Notes: generated by a model not told the origin, from the sequence alone. 64,000 nucleotides of DNA from Novosphingobium pentaromativorans US6-1 (GCF_000767465.1 NZ_CP009291.1:2770501-2834500); one strand, 5' to 3'. Counted from the first letter of the stretch, positions 1-9,075 are shown. A program made the numbers and translations.

Positions 1-717
1 CATCGAGGGGGCGAGGCCGTCGATGAGATGGAGCGTACCGAACTGCGGCTCGCCCAGCGCGGCGCGGCCGGCAAGCAGGACGCGCATGGCATGCATGGCT
101 GCGAAAGTGCCGACCATGCCGACCATCGCGCCCAGTACGCCGTCGGCGGCACAAGTGTCGCAATCCTCGGCATCGAAGGCATCGCCCACGAAGCAGCGGT
201 AGCAAGGCTGGTCGGGCAGGTGGCCGGCGAAGTTCGCGACCTGGCCCTGAAATCGTCCCACTGCGGCGCTCGTCAGCGGAAGGCTCAGTTTGACGCAGGC
301 ATCTGACACCAGCAGGCGAGTCGCGAAGTTGTCACAACCGTCCAGTACGAGGCTCGCGCCGGCGAGGATCTGTGCGACGTTTTCTATTTTTACCCGCTGG
401 ACGATCGCACGGACCTCAAGGCCAAGATCAAAACGCCGCACCCATTCGGCCGCCGCTTCCGCCTTGGGCTTGCCGATATCAGACGGCGTGAAAATCGTCT
501 GGCGCTGGAGGTTGCTGACGTCGACGACGTCGTCATCCACCAGGGTCAGTCGGCCTATGCCGGCTGCGGCGAGATATTGAAGGGCAGGACTGCCGATCCC
601 GCCGCAGCCGACTAACACCACGTGGGCTTCGGCCAGCGCCATCTGTCCCGCACCGCCCACTTCGGGCAGCACGATGTGACGGGCGAACCGCTCGAGTCGA
701 TCCTGCTTAAGCGTCAT
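1..717 (-). CDS. ThiF/MoeB/HesA-family adenylyltransferase (E1-like), 3' end cut by window edge
   Basis: The reading frame runs leftwards from ATG at 717 and leaves the window without a stop, so about 239 residues are visible. The protein opens MTLKQDRLERFARHIVLPEV, typical of MoeB/ThiF proteins. A nucleotide-binding loop VGCGGIGSPALQYLA lies near residues 35-50, and the conserved CDNFATR segment follows at about 125. Two Cys pairs (CYRC, then CDTC) match the zinc site of the family. These enzymes adenylate the C-terminal Gly-Gly of a small sulfur-carrier protein (MoaD or ThiS) for molybdopterin or thiamine synthesis. Its start overlaps the stop of the upstream DUF983 gene (ATGA), so the two are probably co-transcribed. 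Whether it serves MoaD, ThiS or another partner cannot be decided here. Confidence 0.85.
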   Translation of the reverse strand, partial: MTLKQDRLERFARHIVLPEVGGAGQMALAEAHVVLVGCGGIGSPALQYLAAAGIGRLTLVDDDVVDVSNLQRQTIFTPSDIGKPKAEAAAEWVRRFDLGLEVRAIVQRVKIENVAQILAGASLVLDGCDNFATRLLVSDACVKLSLPLTSAAVGRFQGQVANFAGHLPDQPCYRCFVGDAFDAEDCDTCAADGVLGAMVGMVGTFAAMHAMRVLLAGRAALGEPQFGTLHLIDGLAPSM

Positions 718-1145
718 ACCTGGTCCGAACCTGCCTTTGTGCCCTCATTTTCGGGCAGTCTTTCCTTGCTGAAGCCGTGCAGTCCGTACCACCACTGCGC
801 GGCGATGACCGCGCCTTTCGAAGGTTGAAGCAAGCCCAGCATCATCACCAGTGCGAGCGGCACCAGGATCGCGAACATGCCGGCGGGGCCCAGGTCGAAG
901 TCCTTGGACAACGCGATGATCAGCGGCGCCATCAGGTGGCCGGTGACGATGATGGCGATGTAGGCAGGGAAATCGTCGGCGCGTTGCGGGCTCCAGTCGA
1001 CTCCGCAATGCGGACAGGCGTCGAGCGGCTTGAGCCACTTGCGAAACAGCGGCGCTTCCCCGCAGCGGGGGCACCTGCTGCGAATTCCGCGCAGGGCGGC
1101 CTGCCAGAAAGTGGCAGGTAGCGAAGGGGTGAGACCGGGAACCAT
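714..1145 (-). CDS. DUF983 family small membrane protein
   Basis: This 143-residue protein carries two Cys pairs near the N-terminus (CPRCGEAPLF and CPHCGVDW, about residues 25-50). The conserved DDFPAYIAIIVTGH segment and two hydrophobic helices (about 65-85 and 90-112) follow, which is the DUF983 pattern. The Cys pairs suggest a zinc-ribbon-like head on the cytoplasmic side; this is inference. The function of the family is not established. It overlaps the start of the ThiF-like gene by four bases, and the diguanylate cyclase gene lies upstream on the same strand. The ATG at 1145 is the natural start because little coding-like sequence precedes it. Confidence 0.8.
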   Translation of the reverse strand: MVPGLTPSLPATFWQAALRGIRSRCPRCGEAPLFRKWLKPLDACPHCGVDWSPQRADDFPAYIAIIVTGHLMAPLIIALSKDFDLGPAGMFAILVPLALVMMLGLLQPSKGAVIAAQWWYGLHGFSKERLPENEGTKAGSDQV

Positions 1146-1218
1146 GGGGCCCGCTTAGAGCAGGAGCGAGGCCGGGGAAAGGAAGAAGGCGCGGGGGCTG
1201 GGCAGGCCTGCAGGGCGA

Positions 1219-2088
1219 TCAGTTCTCCTCGACCTGTTCCTCCTCGGCGATCTGCAGGCGATTGCGCCCGCGCGCCTTGGCGACATAGAGCGCCGCATCC
1301 GCCCGTCGTGTCGCATCGCCCAGTTCTGGGAAGCTGCGCAGCGGCGCCAGCCCGCAGGAGAAGGTGACCGGCCAGCTGTCGTGCCCCAGCTCGCTGTCGA
1401 GCGCGACCGAGGCGCGCAGCCGCTCAAGCACCAGGCGGGCCTCGTCGAGCTGGGTGTCGGGGAACAGGACCGCGAATTCCTCGCCGCCCCAGCGCGCCGC
1501 GATGTCGGTACGGCGCAAGCCACCCTCAAGGCGCTTGGCCAACGCGCGTAGCAGCGAGTCGCCGGCGTCGTGGCCGAACTGGTCGTTGATCAGCTTGAAA
1601 TGGTCGATGTCGATGATAGCGAGCACGGCATTGGTCTTGCCCTGCAGGATGCCTTCGGCCGCATCGAGGAAGCCCCTGCGATTGCGGATCCCGGTCAGGG
1701 CATCGCGCTGGGCGGCGGTGATCAGTTGTTCGATCCTGGTCGCGGATTCGTTGGCGGCAGTGGCCACGCCGTGAAGCAGGCGGCCGACGAGATCGGTGCC
1801 GCCGTCGGGAATATGCGAGATGCGCTCACCGTTCTGGATCGCCTCCAGCATCGCGGTTGCGCGCGCGATCGGGGAGAGCAGGCCGTGGATCGCCGCGATC
1901 CCGAGGCCGGTGCCCACCAGTGTCGCCAGGAGCAGGGTGATGAGGGTGACGGGGTGCCATTCACCGGTGACGACCTGGAGGCTGACGCAGGCAATCAGGG
2001 GGACATGTACCGCGCCGAAGCAGATCAGGAGAATCCGCCATTCGTAATTGCGCGGGAACAAGAATGTCGTGGCTCGGTAGAAGCGCAT
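1219..2088 (-). CDS. Membrane-anchored diguanylate cyclase (GGDEF)
   Basis: The protein makes cyclic di-GMP from two GTP. It begins with about 20 polar residues, then two transmembrane helices (about residues 18-40 and 46-70), a HAMP-like or linker helix, and a GGDEF domain. The domain opens with DALTGIRNRRGFLD and has the metal-binding segment IIDIDHFKLINDQFGHDAGD and the active-site loop RWGGEEF. An RRTD motif five residues before GGEEF matches the RxxD inhibitory site, so product inhibition is expected. The open frame extends upstream to a TTG at 2154. ATG at 2088 is preferred because AGAAGG lies 8 bases before it. The protein is about 289 residues. It is complete, unlike the second GGDEF gene near 34 kb. 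Confidence 0.88.
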   Translation of the reverse strand: MRFYRATTFLFPRNYEWRILLICFGAVHVPLIACVSLQVVTGEWHPVTLITLLLATLVGTGLGIAAIHGLLSPIARATAMLEAIQNGERISHIPDGGTDLVGRLLHGVATAANESATRIEQLITAAQRDALTGIRNRRGFLDAAEGILQGKTNAVLAIIDIDHFKLINDQFGHDAGDSLLRALAKRLEGGLRRTDIAARWGGEEFAVLFPDTQLDEARLVLERLRASVALDSELGHDSWPVTFSCGLAPLRSFPELGDATRRADAALYVAKARGRNRLQIAEEEQVEEN

Positions 2089-2262
2089 GGGGGGGTGCCT
2101 TCTCGTTGCAATTCGGGCTTTGTACTCGAAAGGTAACGGGAAGTGCTTTTCCAATAGTTAATCGAATTTTGGAAACGACTGAAAAATAGGGATTAAATTC
2201 TTGTAAGGCGGCTTTGCGTTTTCACGGATTGGCGCAATGCGACCGTCAACTACCCAAATGCA

Positions 2263-2296
2263 AGGAGCGCGAAAGGCTCGAACCTTTCGCGCTCCT
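2263..2296 (-). terminator. Hairpin terminator downstream of dnaA
   Basis: A perfect 14-bp inverted repeat (arms 2263-2276 and 2283-2296) with a 6-base loop lies about 57 bases beyond the dnaA stop. On the minus strand the stem is followed by a short T-rich stretch (TTGCATTT). It lies between dnaA and the promoter region of the diguanylate cyclase, so it most likely ends the dnaA transcript. Confidence 0.65.
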
Positions 2297-2352
2297 CATG
2301 GGACGTCCCTGTTGGGAACCCTGTGCATTTCTCGGGACAGGCCCGGGAAAAC

Positions 2353-3786
2353 TCAGCTTTCCAGCTGGCGCAGCAGCGAACGGACGTCGCCGTCCATGTC
2401 GGCATCGCGGGTTCGCAGTTCCTCGATCAGGCGCACGGCGTGGATGACCGTGGAGTGATCGCGGCCACCGAACTTGCGGCCGATCTCCGGGTAGGAGCGC
2501 GGCGTCAGCACCTTGGCGAGATACATGGCAACCTGACGCGGGCGGACCACGGCGCGCGCGCGGCGTTTCGAGCTCATCTCGGTCCGGTCGATCCGGTAGA
2601 ACTGGCACACCGTGCGCTGGATCTCGTCGATGGTGATCCGGCGGCGATTGGCCGAGAGGATGTCAGTCAGCTGTTCCTCGGCCAGCTGCAGCGAGACGGC
2701 CTGACCGGTAAGCTGGGCATAGGCGATCAGCTTGTTGAGGCCACCGACGAGTTCACGCACGTTGCGGTTGATCGTCCGCGCGAGGAACTCGATGACGTCG
2801 GCCGGCACGTCGATCGACGCGAAACGCTGGAGGCGGTTCTCGAGAATCGAACGGCGAAGTTCGATATCGGCCGGCTGGATGTCGGCGACGAGGCCCATCG
2901 ACAGGCGCGACAGCAGGCGCGGCTCGACGCCGTCGAGTGCCTGGGGCGCACGATCGGCTGCGAAGACGAGGCGCTTGCCCTCCTGAAGCAGGGCATCGAT
3001 CGTGTAGAGCAGCTCTTCCTGCGCCGATGCCTTGCCGATGATGAACTGGATATCGTCCACCAGCAGCAGGTCGAAGCCGCGCAGGCGCGCCTTGAACTCG
3101 ATCATCTGGTTCTGGCGCAGCGCCTGGACGAATTCGACCATGAAGCGCTCGGCAGAGCAGTAGAAGATCCGCGCATGCGGGTGGTTCGCAAGGTACGCAT
3201 GCCCGATTGCGTGGAGCAGGTGCGTCTTGCCCTGGCCGGTCGCCGCCTTGAGATAAAGCGGCGAGAACTGCGGCTTTTCGCCGGCTGCCATGCGCTGTGC
3301 CGCATTGCAGGCGAGCACGTTTGCAGTGCCGGTCACGAAAGTCGAGAACGTCTGCGAGGCATCGATGCCGGCCGGGCCCTGGCCCAGCGATGCGAAGGCA
3401 TCGCCGCTCAACGCCGCCGAGATGGCATCGCTTGCACCCACGACCGAATCGTTCGCCGGCGCGTGGCTGGGACGACCGCCATGGCCGAGGCGCAGCTCGG
3501 GCAGCTGGCGGCGGCCCGGGTGAACGAGAATGCGCACGTGGCGCACGTCGGGACGGGCGATCTTCCATGCCAGCGAGAGACGATCGGCGAATCGGTCATT
3601 CACCCAATTCGCCGAGAACTCGGTCGGCAGGTACAGATCGAGCGTACCCGTTTCCTTGCAATAGTTGCCGGGCTGGATCGGCTTGATCCACTGGCTGTGA
3701 GCCTGATGTCCCAAGTCCTTGCGCAGGCCCTGGCTGATGTCTGCCCAGTCCGCCGCCAAATTCACGGCTTCCTGATCCTCTTCCAT
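2353..3786 (-). CDS. dnaA: Chromosomal replication initiator protein DnaA
   Basis: DnaA is the AAA+ ATPase that binds DnaA boxes and opens the replication origin. From ATG 3786 the protein has 477 residues, within the usual range. Visible parts are the N-terminal DnaB-interaction domain (about 1-85, WADISQGLRKDLG), Walker A TGQGKTHLLHA at about 182, Walker B LLLVDDIQF at about 240, and the domain IV helix-turn-helix signature GGRDHSTVIHAVRLI at about 440. The frame stays open up to a TTG at 3972. The ATG at 3786 is preferred because AGGA precedes it by 9 bases and the conserved N-terminal domain begins there. A long intergenic region with GANTC sites lies upstream, suggesting methylation-linked control as known for dnaA in Caulobacter. 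Confidence 0.96.
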   Translation of the reverse strand: MEEDQEAVNLAADWADISQGLRKDLGHQAHSQWIKPIQPGNYCKETGTLDLYLPTEFSANWVNDRFADRLSLAWKIARPDVRHVRILVHPGRRQLPELRLGHGGRPSHAPANDSVVGASDAISAALSGDAFASLGQGPAGIDASQTFSTFVTGTANVLACNAAQRMAAGEKPQFSPLYLKAATGQGKTHLLHAIGHAYLANHPHARIFYCSAERFMVEFVQALRQNQMIEFKARLRGFDLLLVDDIQFIIGKASAQEELLYTIDALLQEGKRLVFAADRAPQALDGVEPRLLSRLSMGLVADIQPADIELRRSILENRLQRFASIDVPADVIEFLARTINRNVRELVGGLNKLIAYAQLTGQAVSLQLAEEQLTDILSANRRRITIDEIQRTVCQFYRIDRTEMSSKRRARAVVRPRQVAMYLAKVLTPRSYPEIGRKFGGRDHSTVIHAVRLIEELRTRDADMDGDVRSLLRQLES

Positions 3787-4329
3787 CACCACTTTTCCTG
3801 CCTTCGATTTCTTCACAGTCTGATTTGCGCCCTGACCCGCCGAATTACCTGTCACTTGGTCGAACTCCCCTTGCCCGTAACCAACCCCCGAAATTCGGGC
3901 CGGATACGGAACTGGCATCACACGATTGCAAGGCAAAACGACCCCGTCACCGCAAACGCGTGTTTGCGGCAATTGTCTTACATGCTTTCGTTATTCCCCG
4001 GCCAGTTCCGCAACGGCCGAGGACCTTCATAAGGAGGCCTTGGCCTGACAGGCAAGACGGTCGCTCCAAATAAATAAAATTATCTCGGCTTGACTCACGG
4101 GAGACTGCCGAAAAAGCGTCATCTACTAAATTAATCGTTTATAATCAGTACTTTGCTGTGATGCCTATGACGAATCGCAGCTATTCCGTGCACTTGCGGA
4201 TTCTTCCGCGTCGCAAGACCGCAAACAAGAACGGAGCCGGAGATTGTCTCTCCGGCTCCGTTCTTGTTTCGTGCCTGCGTCACACTGCGATTGGAGCGCT
4301 GACTCCAGTCTCAGGTGATTCGCAGCGAC
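3787..4329. promoter_or_regulatory. dnaA upstream region with AT-rich tract and GANTC sites
   Basis: This stretch of over 500 bases holds no convincing gene. It has an AT-rich tract at about 4064-4155, strongly unlike the GC-rich surroundings, which probably contains the dnaA promoter on the minus strand. GANTC sequences (the CcrM methylation site) occur at 4092, 4172, 4199, 4301 and 4317, with a sixth at 4327 in the end of rpsT. I found no good match to the DnaA box consensus TTATCCACA, so there is no evidence that this is oriC. The rpsT terminator hairpin lies inside the region. Confidence 0.5.
4223..4269 (-). terminator. Long perfect hairpin terminator downstream of rpsT
   Basis: The inverted repeat has 21-base arms (4223-4243 and 4249-4269), no mismatch, and a 5-base loop. 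The ends are A-rich on the left and T-rich on the right (AAACAAGAA / TTCTTGTTT), so it can act on both strands. It lies about 60 bases beyond the rpsT stop and before the dnaA promoter region, and would insulate dnaA from rpsT transcription. Confidence 0.8.
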
Positions 4330-4590
4330 TCAGAGAGCGGCGACGCGCTTGCTGAGGCGCGACATCTTGCGCGCAGCGGTATTCTTGTGAAGCACGCCAC
4401 GGGCAACGCCGCGAGCCAGCTCGGGCTGGGCAGCCTTCAGGGCTTCCGCAGCGGCAGTCTTGTCGCCACCGGCGATGGCGCTCTCGACCTTCTTGACGAA
4501 GGTGCGGATGCGGCTGACGCGGTTGATGTTGATCTCGGCGCGGCGCTCATTGCGACGGATGCGCTTGCGGGCTTGCGGCGTGTTGGCCAT
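4330..4590 (-). CDS. rpsT: 30S ribosomal protein S20
   Basis: The 86-residue basic protein begins [17 protein letters not shown] and ends in a Lys/Arg-rich helix ([15 protein letters not shown]), the standard S20 profile. S20 binds 16S rRNA and helps assemble the small ribosomal subunit. The open frame extends upstream to 4776, but the ATG at 4590 matches the family start and has GAGGAAA a few bases before it. Adjacency to dnaA is common in alphaproteobacteria. A strong terminator follows. Confidence 0.97.
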   Translation of the reverse strand: MANTPQARKRIRRNERRAEININRVSRIRTFVKKVESAIAGGDKTAAAEALKAAQPELARGVARGVLHKNTAARKMSRLSKRVAAL

Positions 4591-4827
4591 GAACTTTCCT
4601 CTGTCTGGCCGCCGGGCGGCCCAATTGCCTGTCGAATCTGCTGCTGGCGAGCGGACTCGCCGGAAAGCGCGCCCCTTAGCGGCAGGCGGTGCTTGCGTCA
4701 AGCCGCAGGCACGGCTGCAAACCGCCCGATTCTGCAGCTTTGGCCCAATATCGGCCCTTCCGGCGAACATGGCCATGCCTGATGCGCGCGGACTCGATGT
4801 AGACTCGCAAGGGCGCGGCGTCTCGCC

Positions 4828-5640
4828 CTACTTCTGGCAGCGCCTGCACCAGAAGGTGCTGCGCCCACCCTGGACGAAGCGCAGGACCGGCGCGCCGCAG
4901 GTGCAGGCTTGCCCCTCGCGGCCGTAGACTTGCCAGGACGTAGCGAAGTAACCCAGCTCGCCGGTCGGCTGCGCATAGTCGCGAATGGTCGACCCGCCGG
5001 CCGCGATCGATTCGGTCAGCACTTCGCGGATCGCCGGGACGAGGCGGGCGAGGGCGGCCAGGGAAACCCGGCCCGCTGCCTTGTCAGGGCGGATGCCGGA
5101 CCGGAACAGCGCCTCACATACATAGATGTTGCCCAGACCGGCCACGATCGACTGGTCGAGCAGGAGCTGCTTGATCGGCGCGGTCCGGTCCTTGAAGGCA
5201 GCGCGCAGGTGCGCGGCAGTGAGCGCGTCTCCCAGCGGTTCCGGACCCATGTCGGCGAACGGGCCCCATGTCTCCAGCCCATCCGTGGCGACAAGGTCGA
5301 CCGAGCCGAAACGCCGGGCGTCGTTGAGTGCAAGGACATGGCCGGAGCCCGTTTCGATCACGAGGTGGTCGTGCTTTTCCGGCCGCTCCGGCTCGATCCG
5401 CCAGCGACCCGACATGCCGAGATGGAAGACCATGGTCTGGCCGCGGTCGCTATGGATCAACCCGTATTTCGCCCGGCGTCCCATCGCGGTCACCGTCGCG
5501 CCGGTCATCACCTGCACGAGATCGGGCGGAAATGGGCGGCGCAAGTCGGGGCGGTTGACCGCAATGCGGGCAATCCTCTCGCCCTCGAGAAAGCGGGCAA
5601 GGCCGCGCACGGTCGTTTCGACTTCGGGTAGCTCTGGCAT
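4828..5640 (-). CDS. mutM: Formamidopyrimidine-DNA glycosylase (Fpg)
   Basis: This base-excision repair enzyme removes 8-oxoguanine and ring-opened purines and cleaves the abasic site. The protein of about 270 residues starts MPELPEVETTVRG, so the catalytic Pro and Glu follow the initiator Met directly. GRRAKYGLI near residue 57 holds the conserved Lys. The C-terminus has the zinc finger C-x2-C...C-x2-C (CTCG ... CRRC) that grips DNA. The ATG at 5640 is fixed by the requirement for Pro-2; upstream Met codons would bury the active site. It is divergent from the transporter at 5742. Confidence 0.97.
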   Translation of the reverse strand: MPELPEVETTVRGLARFLEGERIARIAVNRPDLRRPFPPDLVQVMTGATVTAMGRRAKYGLIHSDRGQTMVFHLGMSGRWRIEPERPEKHDHLVIETGSGHVLALNDARRFGSVDLVATDGLETWGPFADMGPEPLGDALTAAHLRAAFKDRTAPIKQLLLDQSIVAGLGNIYVCEALFRSGIRPDKAAGRVSLAALARLVPAIREVLTESIAAGGSTIRDYAQPTGELGYFATSWQVYGREGQACTCGAPVLRFVQGGRSTFWCRRCQK

Positions 5641-5741
5641 CGCCATGCAGATAGGCGCGCGATGCGCTCCTGTCATCGCTTCGTGATCGTTCGGCCGGGC
5701 CGCGCTCGCCAATCCGGCATGTCCCGGCTAAGGCCGCGGGC

Positions 5742-6686
5742 ATGGGCAACGACCGGTCGCACCTTCGCGCATTCCTGATGCTGGGCATCGTCATGCTTTG
5801 CTGGGCAGGCAATTCGATCATCGGGCGCGCGGTGCGCGACGATATCCCGCCGCTCACGCTGGCCTTCGGGCGCTGGACTATCGCGGTGCTGATCCTGCTG
5901 CCGATCGCCTGGCGCCAGCTGCTGCTGGAGCGTGAGGCGGTACGGGCGGGCTGGCGCTGGATCGTCGCGCTGGGCGTGCTGGGCATCGTGTGCTTCAATT
6001 CGCTGGTCTATTCCGGGCTTCATTACACGACGGCGGCCAATGCCCTGCTGCTGCAGGCCTCGGTCCCGGCTGTGGTACTTCTGCTGGACCGAATCATCTT
6101 CAAGTCGCGGCCCGAGAAGATGCAGGCGATTGGCGTTATCGTATCGACCCTGGGGGTGGCGGCGATCGTCTTTCGCGGTGAGCTTTCCGCGGTCCTCAAC
6201 CTGGAGATCGGCGGGAAGGGCGATGCGCTGATCCTGTGCGCGGTCACCGCCTGGTCGCTTTACACCGTACTCTTGCGCAAGAAGCCGCCGGTCAGTGCGC
6301 CGGTCTTCCTGCTGCTGACCTTTACGCTGGGCTCGGTAGTGCTTGCGCCCCTGGCCGCGATGGAATGGCTGCAGGGGCAGCGGGTGAACTGGGGCCTGCC
6401 GGTGCTGGGTGCCTTTGCCTATGTCGGCGTGTTTCCCTCGATTATCGCTTACTTCATCTACAATGCCGCGACCGCCACGATCGGACCGGCGCGCGCAGGG
6501 CAGGGCATCACGCTCATGCCCTTGTTCGGGGCCCTGCTTTCGGCGCTGCTCCTGGGCGAGCGGCTTCATGGCTACCACTTCGCCGGTATCGTCCTGATTC
6601 TCGCCGGGATCATTCTCTCGGCCCTCGCGTTGCGCAGCGGGGCAACGGGCAAAACTCCGGTGGCGCCCGGGCCGGCACGACGCTAG
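5742..6686 (+). CDS. DMT superfamily transporter (EamA family)
   Basis: This 314-residue protein has about ten hydrophobic helices arranged as two EamA repeats. The first starts at about residue 12 (MLGIVMLCWAGNSIIGRAV) and the second at about 150. The motif AGQGITLMPLFGALLSALLLGE in the second repeat is typical of this family of inner-membrane metabolite exporters. The substrate cannot be told from sequence. It lies between the divergent mutM and ubiE, which starts 10 bases after its stop, so it may be co-transcribed with the ubiquinone genes. Confidence 0.87.
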   Translation: MGNDRSHLRAFLMLGIVMLCWAGNSIIGRAVRDDIPPLTLAFGRWTIAVLILLPIAWRQLLLEREAVRAGWRWIVALGVLGIVCFNSLVYSGLHYTTAANALLLQASVPAVVLLLDRIIFKSRPEKMQAIGVIVSTLGVAAIVFRGELSAVLNLEIGGKGDALILCAVTAWSLYTVLLRKKPPVSAPVFLLLTFTLGSVVLAPLAAMEWLQGQRVNWGLPVLGAFAYVGVFPSIIAYFIYNAATATIGPARAGQGITLMPLFGALLSALLLGERLHGYHFAGIVLILAGIILSALALRSGATGKTPVAPGPARR

Positions 6687-6696
6687 AGGACGGCGC

Positions 6697-7428
6697 ATGA
6701 ACGATAAGGTTTCCTTCGGCTACGAAGAAGTCGCCCCCGAGGACAAGGAGGGCCGCGTCGGCGCGGTCTTCTCCAGCGTCGCGCGCAAGTACGACGTCAT
6801 GAACGATGCCATGTCCGCCGGCATGCACCGTTTGTGGAAGGACAAGTTCGTGCGCCGCGTGAAGCCGCAGGCGGGCGAGCAGATCCTCGACATGGCGGGC
6901 GGCACCGGTGACATTGCCTTTCGCATGGAGCCTTCGGGCGCGGCGATCACGGTTTCCGACATCAACCAGGACATGCTCGACGTCGGCATCGAGCGCGCCA
7001 TGGAGCGCGGCATCGACAGTCTCGTCTGGTCGCGCCAGAACGCTGAGGAACTGTCGTTCCCCGACCGCTTCTTCGATGCCTACACGATTGCCTTCGGCAT
7101 CCGGAACGTCACGCATATCGACAAGGCACTGGCCGAGGCGCACCGGGTGCTCAAGTTCGGCGGGCGTTTCTTCTGCCTCGAATTCTCGACGACCGAATGG
7201 CCGGGCTTCAAGGAAGTGTACGATGCCTATTCGCATCATCTCGTCCCCCGGATTGGGCAGGCGATTGCCGGCGACGCGGATTCCTATCGTTACCTGATCG
7301 AATCGATCCGGCGCTTCCCGCCGATGCCCGAATTCGAGGCGATGATCCGCGACGCGGGCTTCCGGCACACCAAGGTCGAGCCGATCATGGGCGGTCTCGT
7401 CGCGATTCACTCGGGCTGGAAGGTATAA
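6697..7428 (+). CDS. ubiE: Ubiquinone biosynthesis C-methyltransferase UbiE
   Basis: UbiE is a SAM-dependent enzyme that methylates the benzoquinol ring of demethylated ubiquinone precursors. The 243-residue protein shows the family start FGYEEVAPEDKEGRVGAVF, then VARKYDVMNDAMSAGMHR, and motif I DMAGGTGDIAF at about residue 66, which forms the SAM pocket. The C-terminal signature GFRHTKVEPIMGGLVAIHSG is also present. A GAGG-type ribosome binding site precedes ATG 6697. ubiB follows, and ubiG lies elsewhere in the window, so three ubiquinone genes are present. Confidence 0.95.
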   Translation: MNDKVSFGYEEVAPEDKEGRVGAVFSSVARKYDVMNDAMSAGMHRLWKDKFVRRVKPQAGEQILDMAGGTGDIAFRMEPSGAAITVSDINQDMLDVGIERAMERGIDSLVWSRQNAEELSFPDRFFDAYTIAFGIRNVTHIDKALAEAHRVLKFGGRFFCLEFSTTEWPGFKEVYDAYSHHLVPRIGQAIAGDADSYRYLIESIRRFPPMPEFEAMIRDAGFRHTKVEPIMGGLVAIHSGWKV

Positions 7429-7497
7429 GCCAGCCATGGTTCCGATGAGCAAAGCCACGGTGCGGGCCGACGGCACGCGGCAGTCGGATGCCGCCGC

Positions 7498-9075
7498 GTG
7501 ACCGGCAAGGTAACCCATATCGCCCGCCTGCTCAAATGGGGGCGGGTGCTGGCGCGCCACGGTGCGCTGCGCGGGATCGAGAAGGACCGCAATGCCCCGG
7601 CGCCGGTCAAGCGCCTGTGCCGCATCGCCCGTTTCGGGACGCGCCAGCCCAGGGAGCCGGACTATGCCGGTGCCTTTCAGGAAATCGGCCCCGCAGCGAT
7701 CAAGCTCGGCCAGGCGCTGGCAACGCGGCCCGATCTTGTCGGTGAAGGTCCGGCGCGCAATCTGCTTACCTTGCAGGACAGCCTGCCGCCCGTCGCCTTC
7801 GCGCTGATCCGCGAACGCGTAGAGGAAAGCTTCGGCAGGCCCATCGAGGCCCTGTTCTCCTCATTCGATGAAGAACCCATCGGCGCGGCTTCGATCGCCC
7901 AGGTGCATCGCGCCGTGACCACAGACGGCCGCCACGTCGCGGTCAAGGTGCTGCGCCCGCGTATCCGCGAGAAGTTCGCCCAGGACGTAGGCACCTACGA
8001 ATGGGCTGCGGCGCACCTCGAGGCGCTGGGCGGCGAGGCGATGCGCCTGCGTCCGCGCGCGGTGATCGACAACCTCAAGCGCTGGACCCTGCGCGAGCTG
8101 GACTTGCGGCGCGAGGCGGCTTCGGCTTCGGAGCTGGCCGAAGCAATGAAGGGCATCGAAGGCTACGCGATTCCCGATATCGACTGGGACCGCACCAACG
8201 GTTCGGTGCTGACGGTCGAATGGGTCGACGGCGTCAAGATGAGCGACCTCGCAGCGCTGCGCGCCGCCGGGCACGACTTGCCCAGGCTCGCCCGCAAGCT
8301 GGTGCTGACTTTCCTGACCCAGGCGATCTCCAGTGGCTTCTTCCATGCCGACATGCACCAAGGGAACCTGTTCGTGCGCGATGACGGCACTATCGTCGCC
8401 ATCGATTTCGGGATCATGGGCCGGATCAATCGGCAGGCGCGCCTGTGGCTGGCGGAAATCCTCTACGGCCTGACCACCGGCAATTATCGCCGCGTCGCCG
8501 AGATCCACTTCGAAGCTCAGTACGTGCCGAGCTATCACACGGTAGAGGAGTTCGCGACGGCGCTGCGCGCGGTGGGCGAGCCGATGCGCGGCAAGCCGGT
8601 GTCCGAGCTTTCGGTCGGGCAGATGCTCGACGGGCTCTTCGCCATCACCCGCGACTTCGACATGCAGGTCCAGCCGCACCTGCTGCTGTTGCAGAAGACG
8701 ATGGTCATGGTCGAAGGTCTCGCGACCGCGCTCGATCCGCAGATCAACATGTGGGACGTCTCCGGGCCTTTCGTGAAGGACTGGCTGCGCGACGAACTGG
8801 GCCCGGAAGCCAAGATCGCCGACCGCCTGCGCGAAGACCTCGGTACACTCGCGCGTCTGCCTGACCTGGTCCGCCGGATCGAGGAGAAGTTCCCGCCCAA
8901 GGGCGGCGCGCCCGAACAGGCACCCCTGCCCGAAGTGGACCTGATCTGGGCCGGGAGATCGGCGCGGGAGGCTTCGGGCAAACCTGATGTTAACCATTGG
9001 GGTGGCTATGTTGTCGCAGCGCTTGCTGGGGGCATTGCTGCATGGGCCGTCACGTACTGGAGCATTCTGGGCTAG
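7498..9075 (+). CDS. ubiB: UbiB family protein (ABC1/ADCK-like atypical kinase)
   Basis: This 525-residue protein is required for ubiquinone synthesis, probably as an ATPase that handles lipid precursors at the membrane. Diagnostic motifs are KLGQALATRPDLVG (the KxGQ signature, about residue 67), AVKVLRP (ATP-binding Lys, about 150), HADMHQGNLFV (catalytic segment, about 285) and AIDFGIMGR (DFG-type metal site, about 303). The C-terminus has a hydrophobic helix (about 500-522) that would anchor it in the membrane. The start is GTG at 7498. A short out-of-frame ATG ORF precedes it, and the ribosome binding site is weak. It follows ubiE by about 70 bases. Confidence 0.93.
   Translation: MTGKVTHIARLLKWGRVLARHGALRGIEKDRNAPAPVKRLCRIARFGTRQPREPDYAGAFQEIGPAAIKLGQALATRPDLVGEGPARNLLTLQDSLPPVAFALIRERVEESFGRPIEALFSSFDEEPIGAASIAQVHRAVTTDGRHVAVKVLRPRIREKFAQDVGTYEWAAAHLEALGGEAMRLRPRAVIDNLKRWTLRELDLRREAASASELAEAMKGIEGYAIPDIDWDRTNGSVLTVEWVDGVKMSDLAALRAAGHDLPRLARKLVLTFLTQAISSGFFHADMHQGNLFVRDDGTIVAIDFGIMGRINRQARLWLAEILYGLTTGNYRRVAEIHFEAQYVPSYHTVEEFATALRAVGEPMRGKPVSELSVGQMLDGLFAITRDFDMQVQPHLLLLQKTMVMVEGLATALDPQINMWDVSGPFVKDWLRDELGPEAKIADRLREDLGTLARLPDLVRRIEEKFPPKGGAPEQAPLPEVDLIWAGRSAREASGKPDVNHWGGYVVAALAGGIAAWAVTYWSILG

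Noticed and set aside
2323..4032. Long plus-strand open frame of 569 codons opposite dnaA
   Set aside because: It is the antisense shadow of dnaA; its composition (Arg/Asp/His-rich, no motifs) and the clear DnaA motifs on the other strand rule it out.
3787..4329. Chromosomal origin (oriC) beside dnaA
   Set aside because: The region is AT-rich in part, but no cluster of DnaA boxes was found; in many alphaproteobacteria oriC lies near hemE instead.
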